Shown here: one piece after another, positions 1 to 7,076 of the stretch
Layout: every line of letters starts with the position of its first letter
How positions within the stretch are numbered: the stretch's first letter is position 1
Source of the DNA: Robiginitomaculum sp.
Lineage (GTDB): Bacteria > Pseudomonadota > Alphaproteobacteria > Caulobacterales > Maricaulaceae
Reading direction: 5' to 3'
NCBI GenBank assembly: GCA_021647375.1
Contig: JAKIUV010000092.1
Location: forward strand, 1 to 10,089
DNA: 10,089 bases
Translations under genes and position numbers: made by a program
The notes under the pieces: generated by a model
The model's database searches: none
What the model saw: the letters and a program-made list of their open reading frames with translations, nothing else
Told to the model about the DNA's origin: nothing

Positions 1-67
1 TAGCGGAAAATACCAGAAACGATAGTGTAATTTATAAAATCATATATTAGGCTCAGGACCTATTAAT

Positions 68-97
68 TTCACTATTTCTGATAGCCAAGCCTATAAT
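68..97 (+). promoter_or_regulatory. Candidate sigma-70-type promoter for the peroxiredoxin gene
   Basis: A perfect TATAAT lies at 92-97, preceded by TTCACT at 68-73 (four of six matches to TTGACA) with an 18-base spacer. Transcription would begin near 104, giving a leader of about 90 bases that contains the ICE-like palindrome. A weaker alternative is TTGCAT (134-139) with TATATC (156-161), which would start transcription inside the palindrome. The sequence alone does not decide between them. Confidence 0.35.
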
Positions 98-99
98 GT

Positions 100-115
100 T
101 GTGAGATATTTCACC
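100..115 (+). promoter_or_regulatory. Possible CRP/FNR-family operator
   Basis: TGTGA-N6-TCACC is visible at 100-115, nine of ten matches to the classical CRP half sites TGTGA-N6-TCACA. It sits just after the TATAAT box at 92-97, or about 60 bases before the start point of the alternative downstream promoter. One near match in AT-rich DNA is weak evidence. Confidence 0.2.
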
Positions 116-164
116 CCAGCCCCAGTTTTATCCTTGCATCAAGCTCAATACCCACTATATCCAC

Positions 165-181
165 ATTAGAATCATTCTAAT
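165..181. promoter_or_regulatory. 17-bp perfect palindrome, Irr-type iron control element (ICE) candidate
   Basis: ATTAGAATCATTCTAAT is an 8+1+8 perfect inverted repeat ending just before the AAGGAGAA ribosome binding site. Its core TTAGAA-N3-TTCTAA matches the ICE consensus bound by Irr, the haem-responsive Fur-family regulator of alphaproteobacteria (TTTAGAA-N3-TTCTAAA), except at the outermost base on each side. Binding here would most simply repress the peroxiredoxin gene. A GAATC methylation site lies at 169-173, inside the palindrome. Another Fur-family protein could be the partner instead. Confidence 0.55.
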
Positions 182-194
182 TAAGGAGAACCCT

Positions 195-719
195 ATGCCT
201 ACCCACGTCCCTAATGTAACATTTATGACCCGTGTCCGCGATGAAAGCATTGGCGGTGACAATCCGTTCAAATGGTTGCCACTAACATCTGATGATATTT
301 TCAAGGGCAAGAAAGTTGTTTTATTTTCTCTGCCCGGCGCATTTACACCGACTTGTTCAACTTCGCATTTACCGCGTTACGAAGAACTCTATGACGACTT
401 TAAAGCCCAAGGCATTGACGAAATCATTTGCCTGTCGGTCAATGATGCGTTCGTCATGTATCAATGGGGTCTCAGCCAAAACCGCAAAAATGTATTCTTG
501 CTCCCGGATGGCAGCGGCACATTTACCCGCCAAATGGGTGCATTGGTCGACAAAGACAATGTCGGCTTTGGCATGAGGTCATGGCGTTATTCCATGCTTG
601 TTGAAGACACCAAAATCACGAAAATGTTCTCCGAAAAAGGCTTCGAGGATAATTGTCCAAGCGACCCATTTGAGGTCTCGGATGCCGATACTATGCTGGC
701 ATATTTGAAGGGACGATAA
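195..719 (+). CDS. Prx5-type peroxiredoxin (atypical thiol peroxidase)
   Basis: This 174-residue cytoplasmic enzyme reduces hydrogen peroxide and organic hydroperoxides through a reactive cysteine. The signature PGAFTPTCS at residues 47-55 places the peroxidatic Cys at 54, with Thr51 and Pro47 as its usual partners. The conserved active-site Arg is probably Arg128 in GFGMRSWRY. Further cysteines are Cys79 and Cys153 (NCPSDPFEVS); whether either acts as a resolving Cys, or whether glutaredoxin/glutathione does this, cannot be settled here. Length fits the Prx5/PMP20 branch without a fused glutaredoxin domain. The start is well supported by AAGGAGAA at 183-190. The gene is monocistronic, with a 17-bp ICE-like palindrome upstream, suggesting control by iron or haem status, and a hairpin terminator downstream. 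The family is certain; the physiological reductant is unknown. Confidence 0.95.
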   Translation: MPTHVPNVTFMTRVRDESIGGDNPFKWLPLTSDDIFKGKKVVLFSLPGAFTPTCSTSHLPRYEELYDDFKAQGIDEIICLSVNDAFVMYQWGLSQNRKNVFLLPDGSGTFTRQMGALVDKDNVGFGMRSWRYSMLVEDTKITKMFSEKGFEDNCPSDPFEVSDADTMLAYLKGR

Positions 720-739
720 GCCCTACCTTAAAGCCAAAG

Positions 740-772
740 AAAGCGCATGCCCTCATTGGGTGTGCGCTTTTT
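740..772. terminator. Bidirectional intrinsic terminator between convergent genes
   Basis: AAAGCGC plus ATGCCC (740-752) pairs with GGGTGT plus GCGCTTT (758-770) around a TCATT loop, giving 13 pairs with two G-T wobbles. A T run follows on the plus strand. On the minus strand the same stem is followed by TTTCTTT, so it can end both the peroxiredoxin and the synthetase transcripts. It abuts the synthetase stop codon at 771-773. Confidence 0.8.
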
Positions 773-2321
773 ATTCCAATGTTTTCAACAATTTATCGGA
801 ACCATTGAAATCAACCTTACCTGTGCCCAAGAGCGGGATTTCATCGACGACAAATACTTTACGCGGTATGGACAGTTCCGAAACCCCGTGGTTTTGCGCC
901 CATGTGCGGATGTCGGTACGGTTAGCCTCTTTGCAATCTGATATGAGGACAATTTGCTCGCCTTTCTTCGGGTCAGGGCGAATGAGAGCGACATGTTGAT
1001 TGTCCGGCCAAACCGCACTGGCACAGTTTTCCACCACCGCCAGAGACACAGTTTCACCGCCAATATTGGCAAAGCGTTTCACCCGTCCGCGAATAGCGAT
1101 ATAACCGTCTTCATCAATTTCAACAACATCGCCCGTATCGTGCCAACCACCCTCAAGCGGTTGAATGACACCAGGGTTATCCGTTGTTATATAGCCCATC
1201 ATTACATTGGGGCCGCGCACAAATAGCCTGCCGCCGCGTTCAATACCCGGGACGGGTTCAATACGGTGCTCCATGCCCGGCATAATATGCCCCACTGTGC
1301 CAGAGCGATTGGCAGTGGGTTGGTTGACTGCAAGGACGGGCGATGTTTCAGTAACACCGTAGCCTTCCAAAATTTGCATATCAAATTTCTTACGCACAAA
1401 AGCACGGGTTTCGTCGCGCACTTGCTCAGCACCACAAACACAGAACCTAAGACCCGAAAGCTCATCGCCCTTACTAGCGCGGGCATATCGGCTGAGGAAG
1501 GTATCCGTAGCAAACATAACTGTCGTGCCCATAGCTTTGATCCGCTCGGGAATCATTTTGACGTGTAATGGTGATGGATAAAGAGCCACTTTAACCCCGG
1601 AGAACAGCGGCAAGAGCGCCCCGCCCGTCAATCCAAAACAGTGAAATGTCGGCAAGGGGTTAAACATCACATCGGTTTCGGGGTAAATTTCATCAATATG
1701 CGCCCGGATTTGCTCAACATTGGCCACCAAGTTTTTATGGGAAAGCGCCACGCCTTTCGGGTCGCCTTCTGTGCCGGATGTAAACAGGATAACCGCTTCT
1801 TTTTTATAGGACGGCTTGGCCATAAATAAGGCCGGCATAAGTGACCCCAACACGGCTACGATCTTGTTTTTCTTGGTCATATTATCGCGAACATCTTCCA
1901 GATAGACGAACTCAACATGGGGTGACAATTTTTCTATAAGTGGTTCTAGCTGCCCAATTTTGATAAAGCGGTGAGCAGTAATAACTTTGGTGACCTCGGC
2001 GGCCTTGAAAGCAGCCAATAGATTGTGGGCGCCGGCTGTAAAGTTGAGCATGGCCGGTATTCGCCCGGCAGCTTGCAGAGCAAAAAACGAGAGAATACTT
2101 CCGGCTCCGGTCGGCAGTAAAATACCGACTTTTTCCTTTGGCTTTGTCATGGATTTGAAGGCACTACCCAGCGCAAAAGACGCCCGCACCATGTCAGTAT
2201 AGGTCAAAACCCGGTCATCAGCGTCTATGATGATTTCTTTCTTGCCACCAAATTCACGCCGCGCCCGCAATAATGCGCCAAAGACGGAAATATGCGAGCG
2301 ACTTTCCTTAAACTTACCCAT
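771..2321 (-). CDS. Stand-alone Aas-type acyl-ACP/acyl-CoA synthetase (AMP-binding)
   Basis: This 516-residue adenylate-forming enzyme activates fatty acids to acyl-AMP and then to a thioester. Motifs are the P-loop TSGTEGDPKG (181-190), YGVTET (321-326), WHDTGD (393-398) and the catalytic Lys502 in LLGTGK. Stretches such as SHKNLVANVEQI, LYPSPLH, TVGHIMPGM, GGRLFVRGPNVM and IPLLGTGKVDF closely resemble the C-terminal synthetase half of E. coli Aas, which loads acyl-ACP for re-acylation of lysophosphatidylethanolamine. The N-terminal PlsC acyltransferase half of Aas (about 719 residues in total) is absent, as is any LplT transporter, so this resembles the single-domain acyl-ACP synthetases (AasC-like). 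The start has AAGGGA 5 bases upstream. It lies 43 bases after the HPt gene and is probably co-transcribed with it. Family certain; ACP rather than CoA as acceptor is inferred from similarity. Confidence 0.88.
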   Translation of the reverse strand: MGKFKESRSHISVFGALLRARREFGGKKEIIIDADDRVLTYTDMVRASFALGSAFKSMTKPKEKVGILLPTGAGSILSFFALQAAGRIPAMLNFTAGAHNLLAAFKAAEVTKVITAHRFIKIGQLEPLIEKLSPHVEFVYLEDVRDNMTKKNKIVAVLGSLMPALFMAKPSYKKEAVILFTSGTEGDPKGVALSHKNLVANVEQIRAHIDEIYPETDVMFNPLPTFHCFGLTGGALLPLFSGVKVALYPSPLHVKMIPERIKAMGTTVMFATDTFLSRYARASKGDELSGLRFCVCGAEQVRDETRAFVRKKFDMQILEGYGVTETSPVLAVNQPTANRSGTVGHIMPGMEHRIEPVPGIERGGRLFVRGPNVMMGYITTDNPGVIQPLEGGWHDTGDVVEIDEDGYIAIRGRVKRFANIGGETVSLAVVENCASAVWPDNQHVALIRPDPKKGEQIVLISDCKEANRTDIRTWAQNHGVSELSIPRKVFVVDEIPLLGTGKVDFNGSDKLLKTLE

Positions 2322-2364
2322 AATTATCCCTTATTCTTTCAATAATTGTCAATAGACCCTAAGC

Positions 2365-2727
2365 TTATGAACGCATAGAGGCAAGGGTCTGGCGGTATTC
2401 CCACCTGCCTATTTCGATGAGTGCTTTCTCGATAGAGAATTTCACATCATGTATATGGGCTGACCGCACTTCTATTCCGCCTTTTTCGCCTTTTAGACCC
2501 TCGCCCTTTGCGCATAGTTCTGCGAGCTTATGGGCGCCTATAGCGCGGGCGGAACCTTTTAGGGAGTGCATTATCGCCCCCCAACTTTCATCGTCCGCAT
2601 CAGGGGTCATACCGCGTGACCACATCTCGACCTGATTTTTGAACAAGCCAAACACCTCTTTGGTCAATTCAATATCATCGCCGAGATATTGCTTGATATG
2701 CTCAAAATCTATTTCCGTGTCACTCAT
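2365..2727 (-). CDS. HPt (histidine phosphotransfer) domain protein
   Basis: This 120-residue, all-helical-looking protein has the HPt signature MHSLKGSARAIGAHKLAELC at residues 53-72, with His54 as the phospho-accepting residue and the following KGSA and Gly as in ArcB/ShpA-type HPt domains. It should shuttle phosphate between receiver domains in a multi-step phosphorelay in the cytoplasm. The length is a single HPt with no kinase or receiver fused, and no partner kinase or response regulator is in the window. GAGGGGG lies 3 bases before the ATG. A CtrA-like box (2746-2761) lies 19-34 bases upstream. The acyl-ACP synthetase gene follows 43 bases downstream on the same strand. It is not the dimeric ChpT type, which is longer and has a degenerate ATPase domain. 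Confidence 0.85.
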   Translation of the reverse strand: MSDTEIDFEHIKQYLGDDIELTKEVFGLFKNQVEMWSRGMTPDADDESWGAIMHSLKGSARAIGAHKLAELCAKGEGLKGEKGGIEVRSAHIHDVKFSIEKALIEIGRWEYRQTLASMRS

Positions 2728-2745
2728 AACCCCCTCTTACATTTA

Positions 2746-2761
2746 TTAACGCTAGATGAAC
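2746..2761. promoter_or_regulatory. CtrA-like box between divergent genes
   Basis: TTAA-N7-TGAAC at 2746-2761 differs by one base from the CtrA consensus TTAA-N7-TTAAC. It sits in the 101-base region between the HPt gene and the secreted basic protein gene. On the minus strand it overlaps a weak promoter candidate (CTGAAA, 17 bases, TTAATA). With one mismatch in a short motif, chance occurrence is quite possible. Confidence 0.25.
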
Positions 2762-2828
2762 ACCCCTTTCAGACTGCTTTCAACACCTAATGGCTAAGAG
2801 AGAGACAACTGCAACAAAGGAGTCGATT

Positions 2829-3797
2829 ATGACCATGCAAAATTCAACCCACAAGCTTTCCCACAAATTGGCGAGACCGCTCATGATCGCACTGATGTCT
2901 GCGGTCGCCGTGCCAGCATTAATGGCTGCACCGAGCGCCTATGCTGGCGACAAAGCCAGCCCGCGCGGGGGCGGCAACACTTATCAAGCTGACCGCGCCC
3001 GCGATAAACGCAAAGCACAAGCGCAACACCGTGCGAAATCTAAAGCGCAAACCCATCGCCGCACCAAGGCAAATGGCCAACGCGAACGCAATTGGCGTGA
3101 AGACCGCAGGAATGGTTATGGTGATTGGTCTAATGACCAACAACGACAACGCCGCCTTGAAAGGGCGCAGCGCCAGCAACGCGAGGCGCGTGAACATCGC
3201 CGCGATGAACGCTCGGACCGCTCGCATCGTCGGGATGAAAGGCGAGATGTCCGGATCAACAGGCGCAATGATCGTAATGATCGCGCACACCGCCGGAATG
3301 ACAGACGGGATGCTCGTGAACATAGACGTCACGACCGTTCTCACAGACGTGCCGACAGACGCAATGCGCAACTTCGTAACGATAGATATTGGAGCCGTCA
3401 GGCAAGGCGTCAAAATAATTTTCGGCCTTTTTGGAACAATAGACGCCATACTGGCCGAAATACAGGTTGGAATGGCGACTATAATGGCTACCAGACAAAC
3501 TACCGCTCCTCACTGGGTATAAGCTTTTTCTTTGGCCAACCAGGGTATAGCCGCCACCGTTGGGCGCCATCTCGCTACAGTTTTTATCAGCCGGGATATA
3601 TGTCCTATGCCAATTATCAGGCCGCAACCCAATGTCAGCGTATTGTGATAGACGGCTTCCACCAAGGACACGCCGAGCAGGTTAGTGTGTTGCAATGTGG
3701 CAATCCTTATGACGGCACATATATCGTTCAAGGTTCCGAGCAAATTGTACAATGCTACGGCGTACCGAGATATGATCAACCGTACTATCGTCGTTAA
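2829..3797 (+). CDS. Secreted Arg/Asp/His-rich low-complexity protein, unknown function
   Basis: This 322-residue protein is not a family I can name. The start at 2829 is chosen because AAAGGAG (2816-2822) sits 6 bases before it; an in-frame ATG at 2790 lacks such a site and would spoil the signal peptide. A Sec signal peptide covers residues 1-39 (basic LSHKLARP, then a hydrophobic core, then cleavage after AYA). Residues about 55-195 are an imperfect charged repeat, with units such as RRDERSDR, RRNDRNDR and RRHDRSHR. A Tyr/Trp/Asn-rich section follows. Residues about 265-312 look folded, with Cys269, Cys290 and Cys309 (TQCQRIVIDGF, LQCGNPYDGTYIV, VQCYG). The mature protein is very basic and probably periplasmic or envelope-bound; binding of polyanions such as LPS, peptidoglycan or nucleic acid is a guess. 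It is a single-gene unit ending in a terminator. Confidence 0.75.
   Translation: MTMQNSTHKLSHKLARPLMIALMSAVAVPALMAAPSAYAGDKASPRGGGNTYQADRARDKRKAQAQHRAKSKAQTHRRTKANGQRERNWREDRRNGYGDWSNDQQRQRRLERAQRQQREAREHRRDERSDRSHRRDERRDVRINRRNDRNDRAHRRNDRRDAREHRRHDRSHRRADRRNAQLRNDRYWSRQARRQNNFRPFWNNRRHTGRNTGWNGDYNGYQTNYRSSLGISFFFGQPGYSRHRWAPSRYSFYQPGYMSYANYQAATQCQRIVIDGFHQGHAEQVSVLQCGNPYDGTYIVQGSEQIVQCYGVPRYDQPYYRR
3135..3395 (+). repeat. Degenerate Arg-Arg-Asp coding repeat
   Basis: Within the secreted basic protein, this stretch encodes repeated RRxDR/RRxE units. In its second half, from about 3250, the Arg pair is often written as AGA or AGG followed by CGN (around 3305, 3330, 3345 and 3355). The copies are imperfect in length and sequence, so this is an old, drifting repeat rather than a clean tandem array. 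It also explains why long open frames appear in the other frames here. Confidence 0.5.
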
Positions 3798-3824
3798 CAG
3801 TCTCTCCCAGCTGTGGGCAACCGA

Positions 3825-3857
3825 ACCGCCGTCCCTAACCGGGCGGCGGTATTTTTT
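3825..3857 (+). terminator. Intrinsic terminator after the secreted basic protein
   Basis: ACCGCCG (3825-3831), a bulged T, then CCC pair with GGG and CGGCGGT (3841-3850) around a TAACC loop. This is a ten-pair GC-rich stem, and ATTTTTT follows. It is a strong, classical rho-independent terminator that separates this gene from the protease gene. Confidence 0.85.
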
Positions 3858-3928
3858 ATGGATACGTTAAAGTTTCCCCGCTAGGTAGTGTACTCATAAA
3901 CTTGCGAAAACTTATCCGGGGGATTCTC

Positions 3929-5113
3929 ATGACAAACCAAACACCAATACAAGCCTTCTTTAGTCAGGCCAATAACAGCAACACCACCTGGTGGACTTGG
4001 TTGGCCGTATTTTGGTTTGCAATCATGATGTGGTTTTACGGCCAAATAATATTTGGGATACCCCTCGCCGTCATCGGCATGGTTATAGACCCGTCATCAA
4101 TGGAAGCTGTGATGGAAAGCCAATCGGACGAAAGTGCGGGCACTGGGATTGGCTATCTGCTCGCCATGGCGACCGTGATACTCGGATCAATCACCGCCTT
4201 TCTAATTTATATCCTCAGAAACAAATCATCTGAGGGAGCCGGTAAAACCAACATATTTATCGCATCAATATTCGGCATTATTTCCTTTGCAGCCCTGGTT
4301 AATTTCATGATGACTGGCTCTAGCCCCGAAGATGCCGAACTACTCAATAGCTGGATGTCAAAAAGTGCTATGGTGTATATGTTTATGCTCTTGATGTTCC
4401 CGCCGCTGGCACTTGCACTGTGGCTAGGGGTCAAACATGTACAAAAACGCACGATATTGTCCTTACACACCGCCCATTATAAATTCCGTTGGGGGCGGAT
4501 GATATTTGCCATGTTGGTGCTTTGGGCCATAGCCGCAGTCTCTAGTTACGGCGCTCATATTACCGGGCTTAGCGAAGCTAAATTGGTGTTTGATCCGTCC
4601 AGGTTCTGGAAATATCTGCCAATAACCTTGCTGTTTATACCCCTGCAATCGGCCACAGAAGAAATCGCTTTGCGTGGTTATCTCAACCAAGGTCTTGGGA
4701 AATATATTAAAAACCCGTGGATTGTTTTCGTCGTAACCAGCGCCGCCTTTGCCTCCTTGCATTTAGGCAACCCAGAGGTCGCCGAAACCGTGAAAGAGCA
4801 TTCAATATGGGTGGCCATGTCAGGCTATTTCTTCTTCGGCTTCTTTGCCTGTGTGCTAACCTATATAGACGGCGGTCTTGAAGCAGCCATCGGTATGCAC
4901 GCTGCCAACAATATGTTCGCCGCCGCAGTTGTCGGTTATGATAATTCCGCTCTACCAACACCGACCATATTTAAAGTTGGTCTAAACACGCAACTCGACA
5001 GCATTATGGTTATTGTCAGCTTGGCTTTGGTTTGCCTGATTATGTATGCAACCCGCAAACCCCTTATCCGCCCGGAACCTGTTGCCAGTTCTGAAAGTGA
5101 CGTATTCTCTTGA
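3929..5113 (+). CDS. CPBP-family (CAAX-type) intramembrane metalloprotease
   Basis: This 394-residue multi-pass inner-membrane protein belongs to the CPBP/Abi group (Rce1-like glutamate proteases). The three family motifs are present: EEIALRG with Glu244, Glu245 and Arg249; FASLH with Phe274 and His278; and HAANN with His324 and Asn328. The protease domain fills about residues 185-350. The N-terminal half adds about four hydrophobic segments (near 24-52, 76-97, 109-127 and 147-167) and is longer than in minimal members. The start at 3929 is chosen for GGGGGA (3918-3923) five bases upstream; an in-frame TTG at 3902 would add nine residues but has no such site. Its stop overlaps the next gene's start, so the two are likely translated together. 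Bacterial members serve in peptide maturation, bacteriocin immunity or membrane-protein turnover; the substrate here is unknown. Confidence 0.88.
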   Translation: MTNQTPIQAFFSQANNSNTTWWTWLAVFWFAIMMWFYGQIIFGIPLAVIGMVIDPSSMEAVMESQSDESAGTGIGYLLAMATVILGSITAFLIYILRNKSSEGAGKTNIFIASIFGIISFAALVNFMMTGSSPEDAELLNSWMSKSAMVYMFMLLMFPPLALALWLGVKHVQKRTILSLHTAHYKFRWGRMIFAMLVLWAIAAVSSYGAHITGLSEAKLVFDPSRFWKYLPITLLFIPLQSATEEIALRGYLNQGLGKYIKNPWIVFVVTSAAFASLHLGNPEVAETVKEHSIWVAMSGYFFFGFFACVLTYIDGGLEAAIGMHAANNMFAAAVVGYDNSALPTPTIFKVGLNTQLDSIMVIVSLALVCLIMYATRKPLIRPEPVASSESDVFS

Positions 5114-6963
5114 GTAAAGCCGACAAAGCAAAACCAGATAGTTTATCACCGCGCGCCGAATATCTGATAGAGCGGCACGGCAGTGTCTGGCTGATCTGGT
5201 TATTGTTTGTGTACCTGAAATGGACGCGCAGTGCGGAAAGCTTGCTACGGGGTGAGCTAGCCAATAATGATGACTATATGCGCATGGTCGAAATCCGCGA
5301 CTGGCTCGGCGGTCAAAACTGGTTTGATATGCACCAATATCGGCTCAACCCCGTCGATCCACTTTATTCCCATTGGTCGCGGTTATCAGATGTACTGATT
5401 GGCGGCCCTATTAAAATCCTGACGCCTTTGCTTGGGCAAGCCAAAGCAGAACTTGTCACAGTAATTGCCTATCCGAGCATTATGCTCATAATCTATCTCT
5501 ATCTAGTGACCGCTTTATCTGGAAAACTGTTCAAATCAAGAGCAACGCCCGTCGTTTCCGCCGCAATTTTGATCCTGTCATTTGGTGTGTTCACCCAGTT
5601 TGGTATGGGACGCATAGACCATCACAGCTTGCAAATTGTTATGGCTTTGGCCACATGCTGGTTCATCATTACATCACTCAATAAACCCAAGAATATGATC
5701 TATGCTGGCATATTGTGCGGTGTAGGCCTGTATGTCGGCATCGAAAGCGCGCCTTATGTGGCTGCTGCCTGTATTGCTGTAGTTTTGGTATGGGTGTTTG
5801 CTGAAAATATGGCCGCGCAAAAATTACGATATTTCAGTCTTGCTATGGCTGCAACCACGGTCATTTGCCTCTTGATTAGCGCTCCGCCGACACGTTGGTT
5901 TACCCCTTCATGCGATGCATTATCCGTTGTTTACACCCAGCTCACCCTTGCCGTCGCCCTGATTATGTGGGGCCTGAGCCTAGCCAGTAACCGCATCAAA
6001 ACGCCCATAGGTAGGTTTGTTCTCGCAGGTGTTTTCGGAAGCTTGGCTCTCCTCGTTACGGTTGTGCTTTACCCCCACTGCATGGAAGGCCCCTATGCCA
6101 ATCTTGACCCGCGTTTGGTCGAAATATGGCTCTCCAATGTTGCCGAAGCGGGTAATTTCATACAATTTCTTGCAGACGGTATCGCTTCGGGCGTAGCAGC
6201 GATTTTCTTGCCTGTTCTGGCAATAGCCGGATACTTTTGGGTGGCAAAAACCGAGGACAAATCTTTAGCACTGATAGAGCGGACAATGTTCATTTTTGTC
6301 GTGCTGACTTTGATCGCTGGCTTGCTGCAAACCCGGTTAATGTTCGTGAGTAACGCACTTGCCATTCCTCTTGCCGCTTCCGTTGTCTTGAGACTGCTTT
6401 CTTGGGCTGGGAAATTTAAACCGAGAGCAAAAATGGTTTTAATCCGTAGCGCCATTATCATTGCCTTATCGCCCGTAACTTTACCCATATTGATAAGCAT
6501 GGTCGCGCCATCCGACGATGCAAATGAAGCCGCAGCAAACAACAATACCCAAAAATCTGGATTGGAAGCCCCAGAATGCTTTAGCCAAACTGTGCTTGGC
6601 AAATTAACCGCCTTGCCCGCAGGAACAGCGCTCACTCAAATTGATCTTGGCGCACCCATACTTAAATTTACGGATCTAAGTGTAACCTCGGCACCCTATC
6701 ACCGCAATACCAGCGGTATATTGGCAGCACTGGATATGTTCATTGAAGACGAAGCAACTGCCAAGCGCGCCGTGGCCAAAATGCGAGCGGATTATGTGAT
6801 TGCTTGTCGCGACAGTAACGAAACCAAAATGATGCTCGGCTACGGGCCGGACGGCATGTTGGCAAAATTAATCGCAGGCGAAGTCCCGTCTTGGCTGGAA
6901 AAAGTTAAGCTTGATACGGAGGGAGTTTTACTTGTTTACCGTGTTAAACCTGACCAATCTTAA
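5110..6963 (+). CDS. GT-C/STT3-like multi-pass membrane glycosyltransferase homologue
   Basis: This 617-residue integral membrane protein has roughly 11-13 hydrophobic segments, then a soluble C-terminal part (about 468-617). After the first segment comes NNDDYMRMVEIRDWLGGQNW (52-71), whose Asp54-Asp55 pair matches the acidic motif in the first outer loop of GT-C enzymes such as STT3/PglB. GMGRIDHH (165-172) recalls the DHH found in that superfamily. YPHCMEGPY (321-329) and APYHRN (528-533) look family-specific. It probably moves sugars from a polyprenyl-phosphate donor at the outer face of the inner membrane; substrate unknown. STT3's WWDYG motif is not seen, so it is not a true oligosaccharyltransferase. 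The start is TTG in a TTGA overlap with the protease stop; the next in-frame ATG falls after the first membrane segment. I believe similar proteins are common in alphaproteobacteria as hypotheticals. Confidence 0.7.
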   Translation: MSKADKAKPDSLSPRAEYLIERHGSVWLIWLLFVYLKWTRSAESLLRGELANNDDYMRMVEIRDWLGGQNWFDMHQYRLNPVDPLYSHWSRLSDVLIGGPIKILTPLLGQAKAELVTVIAYPSIMLIIYLYLVTALSGKLFKSRATPVVSAAILILSFGVFTQFGMGRIDHHSLQIVMALATCWFIITSLNKPKNMIYAGILCGVGLYVGIESAPYVAAACIAVVLVWVFAENMAAQKLRYFSLAMAATTVICLLISAPPTRWFTPSCDALSVVYTQLTLAVALIMWGLSLASNRIKTPIGRFVLAGVFGSLALLVTVVLYPHCMEGPYANLDPRLVEIWLSNVAEAGNFIQFLADGIASGVAAIFLPVLAIAGYFWVAKTEDKSLALIERTMFIFVVLTLIAGLLQTRLMFVSNALAIPLAASVVLRLLSWAGKFKPRAKMVLIRSAIIIALSPVTLPILISMVAPSDDANEAAANNNTQKSGLEAPECFSQTVLGKLTALPAGTALTQIDLGAPILKFTDLSVTSAPYHRNTSGILAALDMFIEDEATAKRAVAKMRADYVIACRDSNETKMMLGYGPDGMLAKLIAGEVPSWLEKVKLDTEGVLLVYRVKPDQS

Positions 6964-7076
6964 CAAAAATTCACCTTTATCGCGTAATATTGGCAATACA
7001 TTCCCTTGCAAATAAGGCCATATCGTGTACATACGACAAGCACCGTAATTCAAACAAAAGTTCATGCGGGGACTCT

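Noticed and set aside
2919..3522. Long open frames on both strands within the secreted basic protein gene
   Set aside because: They are by-products of the Arg/Asp repeat composition. They lack convincing start sites, and the plus-strand frame from 2829 has a signal peptide, a ribosome site and a matching terminator.
3929..6963. Defence or bacteriocin island built around the CAAX-type protease
   Set aside because: There is no leader peptide, ABC exporter, bacteriocin or toxin gene nearby, and base composition does not stand out from the neighbours.
5110..6963. True oligosaccharyltransferase (PglB/STT3) call
   Set aside because: The acidic first-loop motif is shared by the whole GT-C group, and the soluble part lacks a WWDYG motif.
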